From Panax quinquefolius (lineage: Eukaryota > Streptophyta > Magnoliopsida > Apiales > Araliaceae), in assembly GCA_020205615.1 (NCBI GenBank), contig CM035170.1, forward strand, positions 57,014,107 through 57,078,106: a DNA stretch of 64,000 nt, written 5' to 3'. A program made the position numbers and the translations under genes. The notes below the pieces were generated by a model that ran no database searches, was not told the DNA's origin, and saw only the letters and a list, made by a program, of their open reading frames with translations. The stretch's first letter is position 1. Every line of letters begins with the position of its first letter. Positions 1 to 12,827 of the stretch are shown one piece after another.

Positions 1-91
1 TGAAAGCAAGACAGTCGGAGTTACATTCATTCTCACTTAGACTGCAGATACTTGGGGCATCTTTCTGATACTGCTGTTTCTCGCTTGGTCT

Positions 92-143
92 CCCCCTATA
101 CTGCAAACCTAGACTTTCCCCCTATACTGCAAACCTAGACTTT
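92..143. repeat. 26-bp direct tandem duplication
   Basis: Two adjacent identical copies of a 26-base unit beginning CCCCCTATACTGCAAACC, at 92-117 and 118-143. They lie in what should be intron 11 of the minus-strand gene. The rest of 1-1066 shows no exon I can recognise. Confidence 0.85.
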
Positions 144-1066
144 CGACTTGTATATGTTATCTGTTGTGCTCCTCTTCATTTGCTCCAGTTAACAACCACA
201 AAGGCATATATAGAAGACAGATGAGAGTGAGTTATTGATGAACGATGATTGAAGATTGCAGCATATTTTTAAGAAAGACATCATTTACTAATGTGTCATC
301 TATATAAAATATCTTGAGGACATTTACAAGTATCAAAGCTTCTATGTTCATATAGCAGATTCTCTTGGCACTTTCCAGGCAACTGTCAAGCATAATGTCA
401 TTATTCTAATCATTCTACTGTAAATGAAATGAGTTATTAAAGAAAAGGAGCACCTCCATGAAATATAGCTACTCTGATAGGATAGAATGGAGTATGACAT
501 CAACATTATGAAAGATAACTGAAACTCAAGAGCTACAAGTTAATATGTTTGCATTGTAGTTTGTGAAGCATGATATCAAGCGAAGACTGTCATTTTAGAA
601 GCGAGTAACAAATGTGATATGCGGACAGTCTCCTATGACCAGTATATGCCGTTAAAGAGGTCAACAACTAGAAAAATAAATTTGAACTCAGAGTTAGGCT
701 CAAGGAATCTACCTGGCTCATATGATTTCACAGGAGAAGAGAGAGAAGAGTATTAAGATCACCTTAATTTCAAAGGGTTCCCAAAATTCAGCTGCTAAGG
801 TTTTTTTAATGAAGAAAAATTACTAGTATGAAGAGATAATTCAAGCATCAGCTGGCAATTAGTCTACACACCTATAACAGAAGGGGGGAAACACTCAAAA
901 AAGGCAGCTCCAATCTCTACAGAGGTAGAACACAAAAATTCCAGTAAAGGTTCCATTTCACAAAAAAAAGGAAAAAGATAAATAGCCGTCCCTAAAAATC
1001 CTCTCTGAGCACTGCAACAAAATCTCAAATAAAAATATTGAAGTAACACAACCAAATATGTTGTAC

Positions 1067-4000
1067 CTTTTGATGATACATAGTTGCAGATTCAAGAAAC
1101 TTCCCATAAACATGAACCACCTCTTTCGTGTATGGCTTCAAAGAACCCTGTACTTTTTCGACATGGGGTTTTGCTACACTCGCAACCTGGTCAATGTATG
1201 GCTTGCTAACTTTCTTAACTTCCTGCCATCAAATCAAGTGTAGTTTAGGATGCCAGTAAATAGAGCATGTGAGCAACTATATCGAATAATATAAATTATA
1301 TACCTGATAATAAGGATCCAAAACTTCCTGTACTTTAATAATATGCGGACTTACAGCACTCTTAGATTTCTCATAAACCTCAACAGATTTTGTAGTTAAT
1401 GACTGAACATGAGGTTCGACGTAAGTTGTTACAGCTATCCACTGTTCCTTGATGGCCGGGATCCATTTCTGCAATTAGTAGGATAGAAACAAAAGGACAA
1501 CAAAAAATATTTCAGTCAGTCAGAAATCTAATGGAGAAACTAAACCACCCACCAATATTCCAAGTAAACTTCCACCTTAACTAAGGGTCAAAGCTACATG
1601 ATTGCACTTGGTACAGTCACCCTGAGGCATTTAGAAACCAAAATGATGCAAAGCCAATGTATGGTGCAATATAACAGTTAGTTATATATATTGTTCAAAT
1701 ACTATTTTAACAATAATATTGTTGTAATTTGACTTGAAGTCTTCTCCATAAAGGATTTGTATTTCCTTTCCACTATGGTTTTATTTTTCCTTATTCCATT
1801 AAGGATATGGGATCTACCATCTTAGGTTCTATAAACACGGTCTTTGGGGTCTTAATTGAAACATACACGTATTAAAAGAGAGTGAAGAAAATCCTAGGGA
1901 CTGAGTAAGGCTAGGATCTTTGTTGGGGCTTGACAAAGGATGTACAAGGGGATCTGGGACTGGATTTGGGTACACAAACACAAAGACTTTGCCTTTGATT
2001 ATACCACATCTTCAAAGTCTAGTAAAGTTTAATCCTTCGGTGGATGTAGATTAGTCAAACCATGCTAAATTGCTCGCCTCCTATTAGTATTCTTTTAATA
2101 TATTCCTTGTTTCTTGTTTTATCTTTCCTTACCATAACTTTGTGGGAAGTGGAAAGCTATGCACAGACAGTTATAATCGCTTTTCGCATGCCTTTGAGAG
2201 GGCTCATGCCCTAATAATCTGGTATCAGTGTCGCGTGGATAAAAGGACCCATGGCAGGAAATTTAAGAAAAGTTTGTGTGATGGTAAAGAAATATTTGCT
2301 CTATGGCAAAGGAGGGTAAAGGACCTCCTAGTTCAATAAAAATGGCAAACAGCCAAACACCATTGAATGGAAAGGAGGAGAATCAAAGAATGAGTGATAA
2401 AGATTGAGAAGATATGGAGCCTGAACACAAGTACTATTATACTCCAAAAAAAAATATGTGCATCAGTAAAATATTTTGTGGATAACATCGAATATGTTAT
2501 CTAAGGGAAAACTCCAACTGGTTTGTAGGAAACAAAGTTAATAAACCATGATCACAAAACCTCAAACGATACATGTGAGGTTGATGATGGCAGCAGGAGG
2601 GAATATTATTGAGCATATGAATGTGTTTAATGGTATGGTGGATCAACTTGAGAAGGTTGATGTGAAGATTGAGGAAGAAGATAAACCCTAATTCTTCTTA
2701 CCTCACTTATTGATTCATATCACAACCCAGTTATCACAATGCTGTATGGAAAAACGACAGGTAAGATGGAGGAGGTTCAGTCAGCCATGTTATCCAATGA
2801 TAAGAGAAAGAACCAAATTAAGGTTTTGTTGTGCTTGGGGAAACTCAAACAGGAAGAAGTATTGGCAAGGGCTACCATGTTCAAGGGTAAATTGACACAA
2901 ATTCATGGGCAATAATAAGGTAAACACTAATTTGGATGCAACAAATGTATCATATCAAGAGGATGTTATTTGAAAAGTGGATCATATCAAGAACAAGAGG
3001 AAGGACTGTTGGCAAGAGATCTACCAAGAGCATGGTAAACTCATGAGCAGTGATAAGGCACGCACTGGTATGGATGCAAGGCATGGGTCATATCAAGGAA
3101 ATTTTTTTAATTAATGGGTCCTATCAAGAGGAATTATCATCATGAGGAAAAGGACCAAGCCAGGCATCTTTTGTCACTTTGAAGCAGTTGCAATTTCATG
3201 GACCAAAAAACATTAGTCTATTTTAAGTGAATATAGAATAAAATGACAACCTATAAAAAAACGTCGCATTAGTGAACCATATTAAGGTTTCATACAAGCA
3301 TAAAAACTCTTGATTGGCAACGGTATTAGTCTTCAAGCAATATTACATGAGAGAAGGAAGATATATACTTCACCCAAAGTTCCCAAACTCTGTATCCTAT
3401 ATAATGTGAAACAATCTCAAACCAAAAGATGAGAAGCACAACATATGCATACTATCTTACAGTTTTTACTGTTTCCACATGGGGTTCAGCCCACTTCTCA
3501 GCCTGGCCCTTTTTCTCTTTAGCCTGTACAAAAGTGAAATGCATGTTCAGTAAAATACTGAAACAATAATAGATTAAAAAAATAAAAAGACATTCTGAAG
3601 GAGACGATAATGATTTCTCTAGAACCTAAAGAACTAAACCATCTATTGTAGAAATACAACTCCCGCGGGCACTATGCAAAGACACTTGGCACAAACAGAC
3701 AACAAAAAAACAGAAAACATGAAAATGAAAATACTTTCTGAATTGCTATTTCCAGAGCAGACATTCTGAAGGAAACGATAATGATTTCTCTAGAACCTAA
3801 AGAACTAAACCATCTATTGTAGAAATACAACTCCCGCGGGCACTATGCAAAAGACACTTGGCACAAACTGACAACAAAAAAACATGAAAATGAAAATACC
3901 TTCTGAATTGCTATTTCCAGAGCAGGCTTTCCATGTTCTTTCCACTGTGTCTCCACATATGACTGCAGGTTAGCAATAAAGTCAAAACTGACAAAAATTG

Positions 4001-5389
4001 GTATCTAAGGACATATTTTAAATGCTCCAAATATATTACCTGACAGCCAAATAAATGAACTGCAAGCCAAGGTGGTAGCCATGCACCATGAACCTGATTA
4101 TGAATCATAAAATAATGAGAATTATAGAGCAGCAAAGATAAGTCTCATTTAGAATTTAGGTAAAACATAGAAAGTACTCTCCCAAAAAATTGAGGAGATA
4201 AAATCTTTAATGACCAACTGCACCAAAGACGGCAAACTGATGCTCATTGTGGATCGAGAAAGTCGAATGCGAGTGTAATGGGTAGAGAGGCCATGCGTTC
4301 ACAAGGAAGTTGAAGATTAGTTGAAAAAGTAGAGCAGAGAGGTTTTCAGGTAACACTAGAGTTAGAAAGAACACTACTTCAAGAGATGCTGAAGAGATGG
4401 ATATGCAAGAGGAATTGGGTCCAGGACTTCAGCTTAACTAAGTTTGTAGAGGTTCTTTTCCAGAAGGATATGATAGTCTTAATGATGGGGATTGCAATTC
4501 AAAGCTTTTCATAAGGTGGTTATACTGGCAAGAAAAGTCAGAACTTTGTTGCAGAGCCAAACCTTGATTTCGGAGAAGTGATTCATAATCCTTTCTTGAT
4601 TGTGGATGTGGGGACTTATTTATGACTTTACGAGGAAGAGGTTGAGATGAGACCCATGATTTAGGTGCTTGATTGGTGTTCCTATTTCTGCAGAGCAAAG
4701 GTTGCGCTAGACAGAGCCTTTGAGGAGTAAACTCGTAGGGCTATTTAGGAGGTAGAGTTTTGGTAAGACACCAGACCCTGATTCTTTTTTACTATTTCTT
4801 CTTTTAAGATAATGGATGGGGTGTTGTTTGCGTGATAGCCACAATAGTCACTAGTTTCAACTTTCAACTATTCCAAGAAGGATTAGGCGTCAGTTTTGGT
4901 TCTAGTGGCTGGAGATATCTATTGGTCTTGAGCTCGTGAAAGGCATGACTGAGTTAATCTAATTGGTGTTACAAATTTCCATGATCTTGATGTAAATCCT
5001 GTAAATTGATGGACCAATTATAGTATGGGTACTTAACTATATCATTTGAAAAACACATGATTAATCTAAAAATAATGTTGCCTAATTCTTTCTTTTCATA
5101 TTTTACTGTCCGTGATTGTGATTCTAAATCTTGGAGCTTCCATTTTTTAGGACTCTCTCTGATGAGGATGCCAATGAGTTGATGGTCAATTGTAAATTAG
5201 TTAAACTTGATACAAATTTTCCCCTTTGGATAAATGAGTTTGGACCCTAAACTCTTATCTAAGATGAATGACCGTTCAAGTGGTGTACTACCTCCGTTAA
5301 CTCCTTGATTTTTGAAGTGGCCTCAAACTTTGCTTTCATCAGTTCCTCCTGCATAAAATTTCAAGTTCAAATACTTGATCACCATTTTA

Positions 5390-5463
<74 letters not shown>

Positions 5464-5601
5464 AGTTAATGCAAGTTCCAAATGTACAGAGTTTGTGATT
5501 GTAGAGTTAAGTCAACGTAGGGCTGACTTTAACTCTAACAATCACAATGCAGACTCTATACATTTGAAACTTAGATGTGCAGCTCCATTTTCCTATATAT
5601 A

Positions 5602-5666
<65 letters not shown>

Positions 5667-8600
5667 TCAAGCACCATGTTACCAACATACTTCAGCAACT
5701 TGAAGGGCGCGTTCAGTTTTACGAATTTTGACCTTTTTTTCATCAATACTCTTTTGGACCTGCAAAAAAAACACAGCAACAGATATTTAGCAAAAATCCC
5801 TATACCCCTCCTAAAGATCATCATTCCATCTAAAAGTAAAAAATTCAAGTTCTGTTATGAGCAGAAGAAACAAGTATTCTATGACTTGAACATGAAACGT
5901 TCATAGCAAAGGATCCTCCTACCAAGTCCCAAGTTGCATGCTTCTGTGTCCAACATAGATTGAAACATTAGACTAGCATGCACCCAATGAATGCAAAGAT
6001 ATTGTCAACTTTTTATGGTAAATTATGCTCAAAATTTTGTGATCCAAACTTCGTGCAATTTTCCAATATTGTGTTAGCTATATACACATTTGACACATAA
6101 AAGAGGAAGGGAAATAAAGTGGGATAAAATATGTAAAAATCATTATAACTGAGGGGCAAAACGGGTAGCGGAAAAGGTTTCACCAGACAGGTGAAGCCCT
6201 CATGCTTTATATATAGATAATGAACGCGAATACTTATTATTAAAAAATTTCCTTTGATTACATACCTAGGTGCTGCACGTAACGACAAATATGCTCGTGA
6301 CTCTATAGAAACTCTGAATGAGCTTCCTAATTAGACCATTGCAAGCACAAAATATAGTATAGTCTAATGCAGTATATTTTTTTATAGGTAAATACTGCAA
6401 TGCCACATATACAATACAAAAGATATGAAAGCTCAAAGTTTCAGCTGCAACAATTTAGAACTTGTTGAGGACCTACTTACAGTCTCAAGTTTCGAATTTA
6501 ATTCAAGGACCTTCTTCTCGGATTCATTTATCCGGGTTTCTAAGACCTGTTTTTCCTTGGCCCTCATCTCTGTTTCCTTTTCAAGCTTCTCCACCTTCAG
6601 CGAAAAATTAACGCATTAGCAATGAACGTTCTGTGGTATACAAGTAAAAATCTTGTTTTAACCATAACTAACCTGCTTCTCTAGATCACCGGCTCGTGCG
6701 TGGGCCTTTGCTAGCTGCTTTTCAGCGTCGAATGTCCCTTTTTTCTGAGAAACAATAGAACCAAAACTTGTTGGATAATGGAAACATAATTGTTTTGGTT
6801 TAATATCAGGTAAAATGTAAAGACATAATAAAAAAATGGTTAGGTCAAAAATTAAAATTTCTCACTTGGAGAGAAGCTATCTCGCTACGCAAAGATGCTA
6901 TAGTATCCGACTTCTCTTTAATGATCTTCTCCTTTTCTGCAATTTTCTCATCCTTCCCTTTTACTTCTTGAGTCTTCACATCAATATGTGATTCTTCATA
7001 CACAAACAATGACAGATTAAGTCACAACAAATATTGTAATACCAACTGGCAAAGTGAACTACACAATGAGCTCCAGTAAGTCATAGTTGCTTCCAGAGTT
7101 CTTTTCTCACTGCTTTACTATAATATCCAGGATATTTATAACGAAAACGTCAATGAAGGGTGATTTGAAACCCTAATGTATTCAATTTATAAATTAAAGT
7201 TACCAATTAAAAGTAACTAGAAAGAAAAGAAAACAAAAGAAAGGAAAATGAGAGAAAAGTTTTAATAAGACAAAACTTAAATTTGAGTTTGGGATGGAAT
7301 TTTTAAACGCGGACTTCACCGTTGAGTCCAGAACGTCGAATTTAGTAGGAAAAGACTGTAAACACATTAGGGTATAAGGGTTAACTTTTATGGTCAAAGT
7401 CAACAGTCGACTTCAAACTTTGAGTTCAAATGAGAATTTGATGAAACGGACATCACCATGATCATCATGACGCCAACTTTAGTAGGAAATGACTATAAGA
7501 ATGTCGGGGGTAGAAAAAGTTGATTTTTAGAAGTTAAAAGGTCAAATTGACAATTAAATAGATAACTGAATAATAAAAGGAGAAAATATATTTTTAGAGA
7601 TAAAATCCCTTATGGTCAGCTGATAGGAGGAAAGGGGGAGCCTTGTTGGACAATTTCACTCATATGGTCCATGCTGGAGCGAAAATGAAGGGGGTGATGT
7701 GACACAATTTAGGACCACCAACCAAAACCACTGTATAAAGCCAAAAAGCAAAGCAAAAAAGGAAAGCAACACCCAATACAACCCAATTTCAGCTGAGCAA
7801 TAGAGAGAGTAAGGAGAGGAGCTAGTAAAGAGAGCAAAGAATGAGAAATCAAGAGGAAAAGAGAAATCAAACCAAAAAGGAAGCATGCACACCAAAAGTA
7901 AAATCCTAACCATTTAAAACATAGTTCTTAATGAAAGTTATCCTTTTATGAGTTTAAATATGCATTATACTTGTATGGGCATAAATATATTGGATCATGG
8001 TTGAAAACACCATTAATCATGAAAAAATTCCATTGGAACAAAAGAAAGAACAAAGGAACCTAAGCTAGATTAGTTTAAAAATCTCATAATCTGAACCGAA
8101 ATGGTAAAGGACATTACTCCTTATACTTGTGTATAATGAATTTTTGACTGAGGTTTGTGGTGTTGGATAGATCTATGAGTTAGCTAAATTTCGGCAGAGG
8201 TTTGAGGTTAAAATCATTTGTGGATTATTTTTAGTGAATTTTCTTCCGAAGTAGGACAAAGCTGGAAAACAGAGGAATCACATTGCCCTAATTTTTCAGG
8301 GGACAATTTCAGATGGTTAACTTGTGAAATAAAATCAGGCCTTTTGAGGGACGATACCTGGTGGTATAAAGTATGTTATGTCCAAAGATGAACAAAAGTG
8401 GACTTAAGATGAAGGAGTTATGACCAAAGCAAAATTGAGAATTTTAAAATTAAAACATGAATAACTTGAGTTTTGTAACTTATTTTGGGATGAAATTTAA
8501 AGTGGAGATAACCACTGATGGAGAGAGACTACTGTCCAAAGTTCAAAACCTTTGGAAGTAATTTCGAATTTTAATAAATAATGCAATTTTAGACATAAAC

Positions 8601-10830
8601 AACCCCTTAATAAATACTAATAATGAAAGGAAAAATCTGAAAAAAAAATTAAAATAAGTCTATATTATATTTACCTAAGTGGGGCCAAAAAGAAGAAAAA
8701 TAATAAAATGCTTAAAGAGGTTTAATGGAGAAAATAAAGTTAAGAAAAGTAATGAAAATGGTATGGAAGGATGCTTAAAGAGGTTTAATGGAGAAAATAA
8801 AGTTAAGAAAAGTAATGAAAATGGTATGGAAGGATGCTCAGGAACAAGTTTAAGTTAAAAGGAATTACCGAAACGGGTTTACGAATAGTTACCGACGGCA
8901 ACTATTATTTATAACAGTTACGTTAATTAAGTAAATCATTATCAAGGATGTAGATTGTCATTTGGAGGAAAGTGATTAACTTAAACGAGGAAAGTGCAGT
9001 CAAGACATGCAAGTTCTCGTGAACTTCTTTTAAGTTCTTTGTAATGCGTGTCATTGTATTCTTTTAATTGTTGAAATTGTACTTTGAAGATACATGTGTA
9101 TTCTTGTGTCCATATTTTTAAAAATAAAGAAGATGATCTTATTAGAGAAGGAAGTCAGAAATTACAGGCTAAATGAGTACAAGAGGTCCTCCGATACAAA
9201 AGCAAAGGAGAAAAAGAATCAAGTCGAAAACATAACAAATAAAAAATTCAATGGAGAGCTACCATCCAATCCCTGTACGAAAATCCGACACGGGAACTCC
9301 CTGAAAAGCACCAATCTCAACTGAAATATGTGTGCCTATTAATCTGTATCTTTAATCTTTATTTCTAAATCTTCATGTTCTAATAAAATTTGGCTTAGTT
9401 ATACAACTAAAAACAGTATTATGAATTTATGATGTCTCAACATCCCTTCAATTAACAAATTCATTTTTCCAATACTGTAACTAAACACATGCTATGCATG
9501 AGACAAATTTTTGACATATTACGACAATAATTTATTTATTATTATTATTACTTTGAAACATTGTAGTTCATACGAGTCAAAAAATTATCTTCTGCATAGG
9601 CAGTCCCAATATAGCATTCAAGATAATAAGGGTGAACACAACTAAAAACCTCACCATTACTGAACCAATACTAGCATACAAATTAAGTTTACCAGTACTC
9701 AATTAGTAAGACTTTGCTAACCTTTTTAATGACAGTCACACAGACCCTCTTAAATTACCAAATTACAGAAAACACAAGTAGGGGAGAAAAGCAGCCATTA
9801 TTATAACAGTATAGATCAAAATCTCATAATTTGTTACATGTCTCTAATTTCTCAATCCACTATTCTGTATTTCATGTAGGAAATTTTTGTCCAAATTAAG
9901 CTGTATCTTAGATTCTTATTTCTATATGGTCATGGTCCAATAAAATTTAGCTTACTGAAAAAAATAACGGAGCATCTCGACATCCCTTTAATTGCAATGA
10001 ATTCAATTTTCTAATATTCAAATGATTCATTTTTCTAATATTGGAATTGAGCTCAGCCTATGCATGAGACAGATTTTAGACTTAATATGAACCAAAGATA
10101 ACTGATTAGCTGAACCATTTACATTCATAACAAACAAGAACTATCTCATGCATAACATTAGCTCAATCTCACTTGCCACATTAGAAAATTTAAAGGACTT
10201 TAAAGGGCCAACTCAACTGCTAGACTATTAAAAAAACCTCATAGTTTGCAAATACTACCACTACCGAGCAACATAATTGAGTCTAACCCTCTCTAAAACG
10301 TACGAAATTAGGATCAAAAGTTTCAAAGTGATATTTTCAAATTCAAAATTGATGTGATTCATTTAACTTTTAAAAACAGTGATCTTTGTTGTTTTAGATA
10401 GTTTAGAATTCTCATAATTTTGTTGTCTAAAATTAAAGTACTTCGTCTCTATGTTTAAATTTGAAATTTTCTCAAATTGACCTCAGAAAAAAGTCAACAT
10501 AATACTAAACTGCCTTACTTGTACGTACTTAAATAATACTGTATCCAACAACATACTACACCTAATTACAAAGAAAACGGCACCCTTTTCTAATACCAAG
10601 ACGACTATTCTTTGATTTTTACGGAAAATAAAGAGAGAAATAATAAACTAACCAAGAGATTGAATCTTCAACTCGAGCTGCTCCAACTCGATCTTCAGAG
10701 CCGAAGAAGAATCAGAGCCACCCGATCTGACAACTTCAACTTCATCAGCGATTGAGGATGCATCGACACTAATCTTAGTGAAAATTAGGGCCAAAAAAAT
10801 TGAGAGAATAACAAGCTTTAAGGCCGCCAT
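1067..10830 (-). CDS. Secretory-pathway coiled-coil protein, 11 exons, C-terminus beyond window
   Basis: Exons on the minus strand: 10830-10653, 6993-6866, 6744-6673, 6594-6481, 5759-5691, 5348-5292, 4093-4040, 3962-3900, 3523-3461, 1468-1304, 1222-1067. Every junction is GT-AG and the joined frame stays open for 373 codons; intron 1 is phase 1, the others phase 0. The start at 10830 (MAALKLV) is chosen because a hydrophobic signal peptide follows directly (residues 4-18, likely cleavage after VDA24); an in-frame ATG at 10860 would only add a non-signal leader. Residues ~45-205 are Lys/Glu-rich coiled coil. [10 protein letters not shown] lies at 208-217. After it come amphipathic repeats with PHV at 259, 285 and 340. 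The layout resembles the plant family annotated in Arabidopsis as 'DNA repair ATPase-related' or 'myosin heavy chain-related' (AT2G24420/AT4G31340 type, from memory); those names are probably misleading, since no ATPase motif is visible. A C-terminal membrane anchor is expected but lies off the window. Function unknown. Confidence 0.88.
1850..3190 (+). pseudogene. Decayed Copia-type retrotransposon with gag remnant, in intron 9
   Basis: Intron 9 (1469-3460) holds a gag relic in the opposite direction to the host gene. The stretch from about 2575 reads as [20 protein letters not shown]. After a frameshift near 2690 it reads [20 protein letters not shown], then [16 protein letters not shown] to about 2815. 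This is the order of the UBN2-type Copia gag core (the SLP-SYDNLVTTLLYG and EEV-SALLS signatures). TGGTATCAG at about 2221, resembling a tRNA-Met primer site, suggests an LTR ended just before it. No pol is visible. The boundaries are guesses. Confidence 0.6.
3589..3925 (-). repeat. 171-bp tandem duplication across the exon 8 / intron 8 boundary
   Basis: Copies at 3589-3759 and 3760-3925 are near-identical with period 171. The second copy contains the real 3' end of exon 8 (3900-3925) and its donor. The first copy carries a duplicate of the last 26 exon bases (3735-3760) with a GT still in place, so intron 8 holds a second potential 5' splice site. Confidence 0.85.
4094..5291. other. Intron 6 of the host gene, no feature recognised
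   Basis: 1.2 kb between exon 7 and exon 6. It is less AT-rich than the neighbouring introns and may contain old retroelement sequence, but no reading frame or terminal repeat could be assigned. Confidence 0.4.
5395..5663. mobile_element. Foldback MITE-like element flanked by TA microsatellites, intron 5
   Basis: A (TA)n run at 5395-5460 and a (TG)n(TA)n run at about 5601-5663 flank a core at 5461-5595. The core is an imperfect inverted repeat: the left arm begins TGGAGTTAATGCAAGTTCC and the right arm ends GTGCAGCTCCA, with the centre near 5520 and arms of about 60 bases. The long Ile-Tyr reading frames here are microsatellite artefacts. Insertion of a TA-targeting element into a TA run is a likely origin, but the family is not identified. 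Confidence 0.65.
7130..9080 (+). mobile_element. Old LTR-like insertion in intron 1 (approximate)
   Basis: Intron 1 is 3,659 bases long (6994-10652). Within it, 8155-8480 shows diverged but collinear similarity to the E2 internal block at 42690-42950: a segment with GATCTATGAGTTA, then GGCCTTTTGRG, GGTATAAAGTA, GTCCAAARATGA and GAGTTATGACC in the same order. A TATAAAG at about 7733 precedes a purine-rich leader. No coding frame or TSD was found. Best read as a degraded LTR or LTR-derived sequence. Confidence 0.35.
8708..8837. repeat. 63-bp direct tandem duplication in intron 1
   Basis: Two identical copies of a 63-base unit starting ATGCTTAAAGAGG, at 8708-8770 and 8771-8833. The perfect identity implies a recent duplication inside the older insert. 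Confidence 0.9.
9341..10090. repeat. Diverged direct repeat pair in intron 1
   Basis: About 190 bases at 9341-9530 recur with mismatches and small indels at 9899-10090. Shared blocks in order include CTGTATCTT, CCAATAAAATTTGGCTTA-like, CATCCCTT, and TATGCATGAGACA. The spacer is about 370 bases. Origin unknown. Confidence 0.6.
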
Positions 10831-10922
10831 ATTGAACCAAAGCCAATAGAGGCTTCTCAAGCAGATGTGTATTGTGTTGCGTATGTCTATTCCAGTCGTT
10901 CAGTTTAGAGTTTGAATCTACT

Positions 10923-10930
10923 ACACGTGT
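10923..10930 (-). promoter_or_regulatory. G-box/ABRE-like palindrome upstream of the gene
   Basis: ACACGTGT lies about 95 bases upstream of the ATG at 10830. The ACGTG core is the known binding site of plant bZIP and bHLH factors. Whether it is used is inference. I could not assign a convincing TATA box or transcription start. Confidence 0.4.
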
Positions 10931-11149
10931 AGAAGGAGAAGAGAGAGCAAATTGATTCATTTATGTGGTAGTTGGACAACATTTAGTTATGGTTTAATTA
11001 CACTTTGGGTCACACAAATTTGTATTAGATCACATTGCCCCCTCAACTTTAAACTGCGTGCCAATGATTTTAAATTGTGTCCAACGTTGAATTCTTGTTC
11101 GGCACTAAATTATAAATTGGTCAAAAACTTATAACTCATTTATCATTGT

Positions 11150-11535
11150 TCCTCTTTTGATAAGGACTTATTTTTTTACTTATAAGTTGATTTTTAAATC
11201 AAAAAAAATAAACAAGTATTTTTAACTTATTTTAAAAGGACTTGTAAGTCATTTTAAAATAAATTAATTTGACCAAATATAATATCTATTTTGCCCCTCT
11301 TCTATTTTGCCCCTTGTGTATTAATGTCCTTTTTAGTATTCTTTACATTTGATTTTAACTTATAAGTCATTATGAGTCGAACACCTTTATGATTTTAACT
11401 TAATTTAATGACCTATAAGTCAAATTAATGTCGAACACTTTTATTTATAATTCACAACTTAAAACAACTTATAAGTCAACTTATATTTCAACTTTAAGTC
11501 ATTTTAAAATAAGTTGTTGCGGAATGGGCTCTTAA
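11150..11535. mobile_element. AT-rich foldback MITE-like sequence
   Basis: Repeated ACTTATAAGT and AAGTCATTTTAAAATAA blocks occur in both orientations across about 385 bases upstream of the gene, so much of the segment can pair with itself. Clear terminal inverted repeats and a TSD were not resolved. Confidence 0.4.
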
Positions 11536-11859
11536 AATCCCCTCAATTACACATTCTTTAATTTTCTCGATAAAAAAATTTAGCCTGATTTGAGATAAAA
11601 TTCATTATATTATTAATATTATATTGACTATTGTTAAAATTAATATTTATATCGCTTAATAGTATTATGAAAAATTGAAAGATAAACGTGAAGAGGAAAC
11701 TTATACCAAAATATTGAACAAAATTAGGCGATTATATTCAGTTAAATAATGGTGCCGCCTAAAATTTGGAGAACGACAATTTCATAGCTAAATTTTCCTT
11801 TACAAAACAAAGGAATAATATTTAGTACATTATGTATCTATAAAGAGAAATTTTGTGTT

Positions 11860-11965
11860 AGGCTTCTAAATTTTGGGTCTTATCATAATTTCCAATATTA
11901 TTTATTGAGGAAAAAAAATTGTATTAGCCCTCTAAATTTTGGGTCTTATCATAATTTCTAATTAT
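11860..11965. repeat. Imperfect ~67-bp tandem duplication
   Basis: CTAAATTTTGGGTCTTATC occurs near 11866 and again near 11933, each followed by ATAATTTC and TATTTATTGAG. The surrounding 11560-12490 is AT-rich with a (TTA)n run near 12196, and I see no gene in it. Confidence 0.7.
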
Positions 11966-12493
11966 TTATTGAGTTTTTTATAATTGTTTTATATTTTATA
12001 TTTAAGGTGTCAAACATGATGTGCAATAGCACTTTTATAGTTAAATAAGATTAATAAAAAATATATTTAATCCAGATTACAATTAAATTTATATAAAAGT
12101 CGCTGTAAAATTATTATACTAGATGCTTCATTTTTTGAAATTATTTTATAATCTTCTCACATCTTTTTTAATATCTCTCAATTAAGAGCAATATATTTAT
12201 TATTATTATTATTATTTTGAATCAAAGATGAAGCTGCTATATTAAAACATCAGGGACCAAGTCCAAGTACAAAACAAACAAGCAGCACAAGGCCAAGTAT
12301 ATTTTTGTTTTCAAACTTTTCTTTGTGGACGCAATTAATGTCTTTTATAGGTGAGCATAAAAAAATTTCTTGTTAGATCCGCCCATAATGATGTGCATGA
12401 ATTTCCTTAAAAGAAATTATTGTTATAATAATAATAAATCATGCGTTATTGAGTCAAGTAATAATATATACTCCCACTGTTCCTAAATGATTA

Positions 12494-12765
12494 CTCCCTC
12501 CGTTTCTAAAAGATTATCATTTTAGAAAAAAATTTATTCTAAAAAGTTTGTCGTTTACAACTTTCGAGGAGAATAAATTATTTACTTTCTTATATTACCT
12601 CTACCTTTTCTCACTGTCCTAAGAAATTCTCTCTCTTGTATTAATAGTTTTCAATTTTTCATAAATGGGTGTGATGGAATTTCAAACAAATTTTACTTGG
12701 TAAATGATACTTTCTTAATCCATGTGCCAAAACTTTAAACGACAATCTTTTAAGAACGGAGGTAG
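12494..12765. mobile_element. Stowaway-type MITE (272 bp)
   Basis: Left end CTCCCTCCGTTTC and right end GAACGGAGGTAG are inverted repeats. Both ends are bounded by TA (12492-12493 and 12766-12767), the Stowaway/mariner target duplication. No coding capacity. Confidence 0.92.
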
Positions 12766-12827
12766 TATCGTTTAAGGTTAATGCACACAGATTAAGGAAT
12801 ATAATTAATACCTAGTATGTGTTGTTA

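Noticed and set aside
1..1066. Final exon of the coiled-coil gene
   Set aside because: No acceptor followed by a hydrophobic, basic-tailed reading frame could be found on the minus strand; it probably lies beyond base 1.
1058..1243. Plus-strand frame over exon 11
   Set aside because: It is the antisense of a well-supported exon with proper splice sites.
5375..5906. Long frames of alternating Ile and Tyr on both strands
   Set aside because: They are translations of the TA microsatellites, not proteins; the true coding here is exon 5 on the minus strand.
9094..9324. 76-codon open frame in intron 1
   Set aside because: Low-complexity Lys/Asn-rich frame in AT-rich intron sequence, with no recognised domain or splice context.
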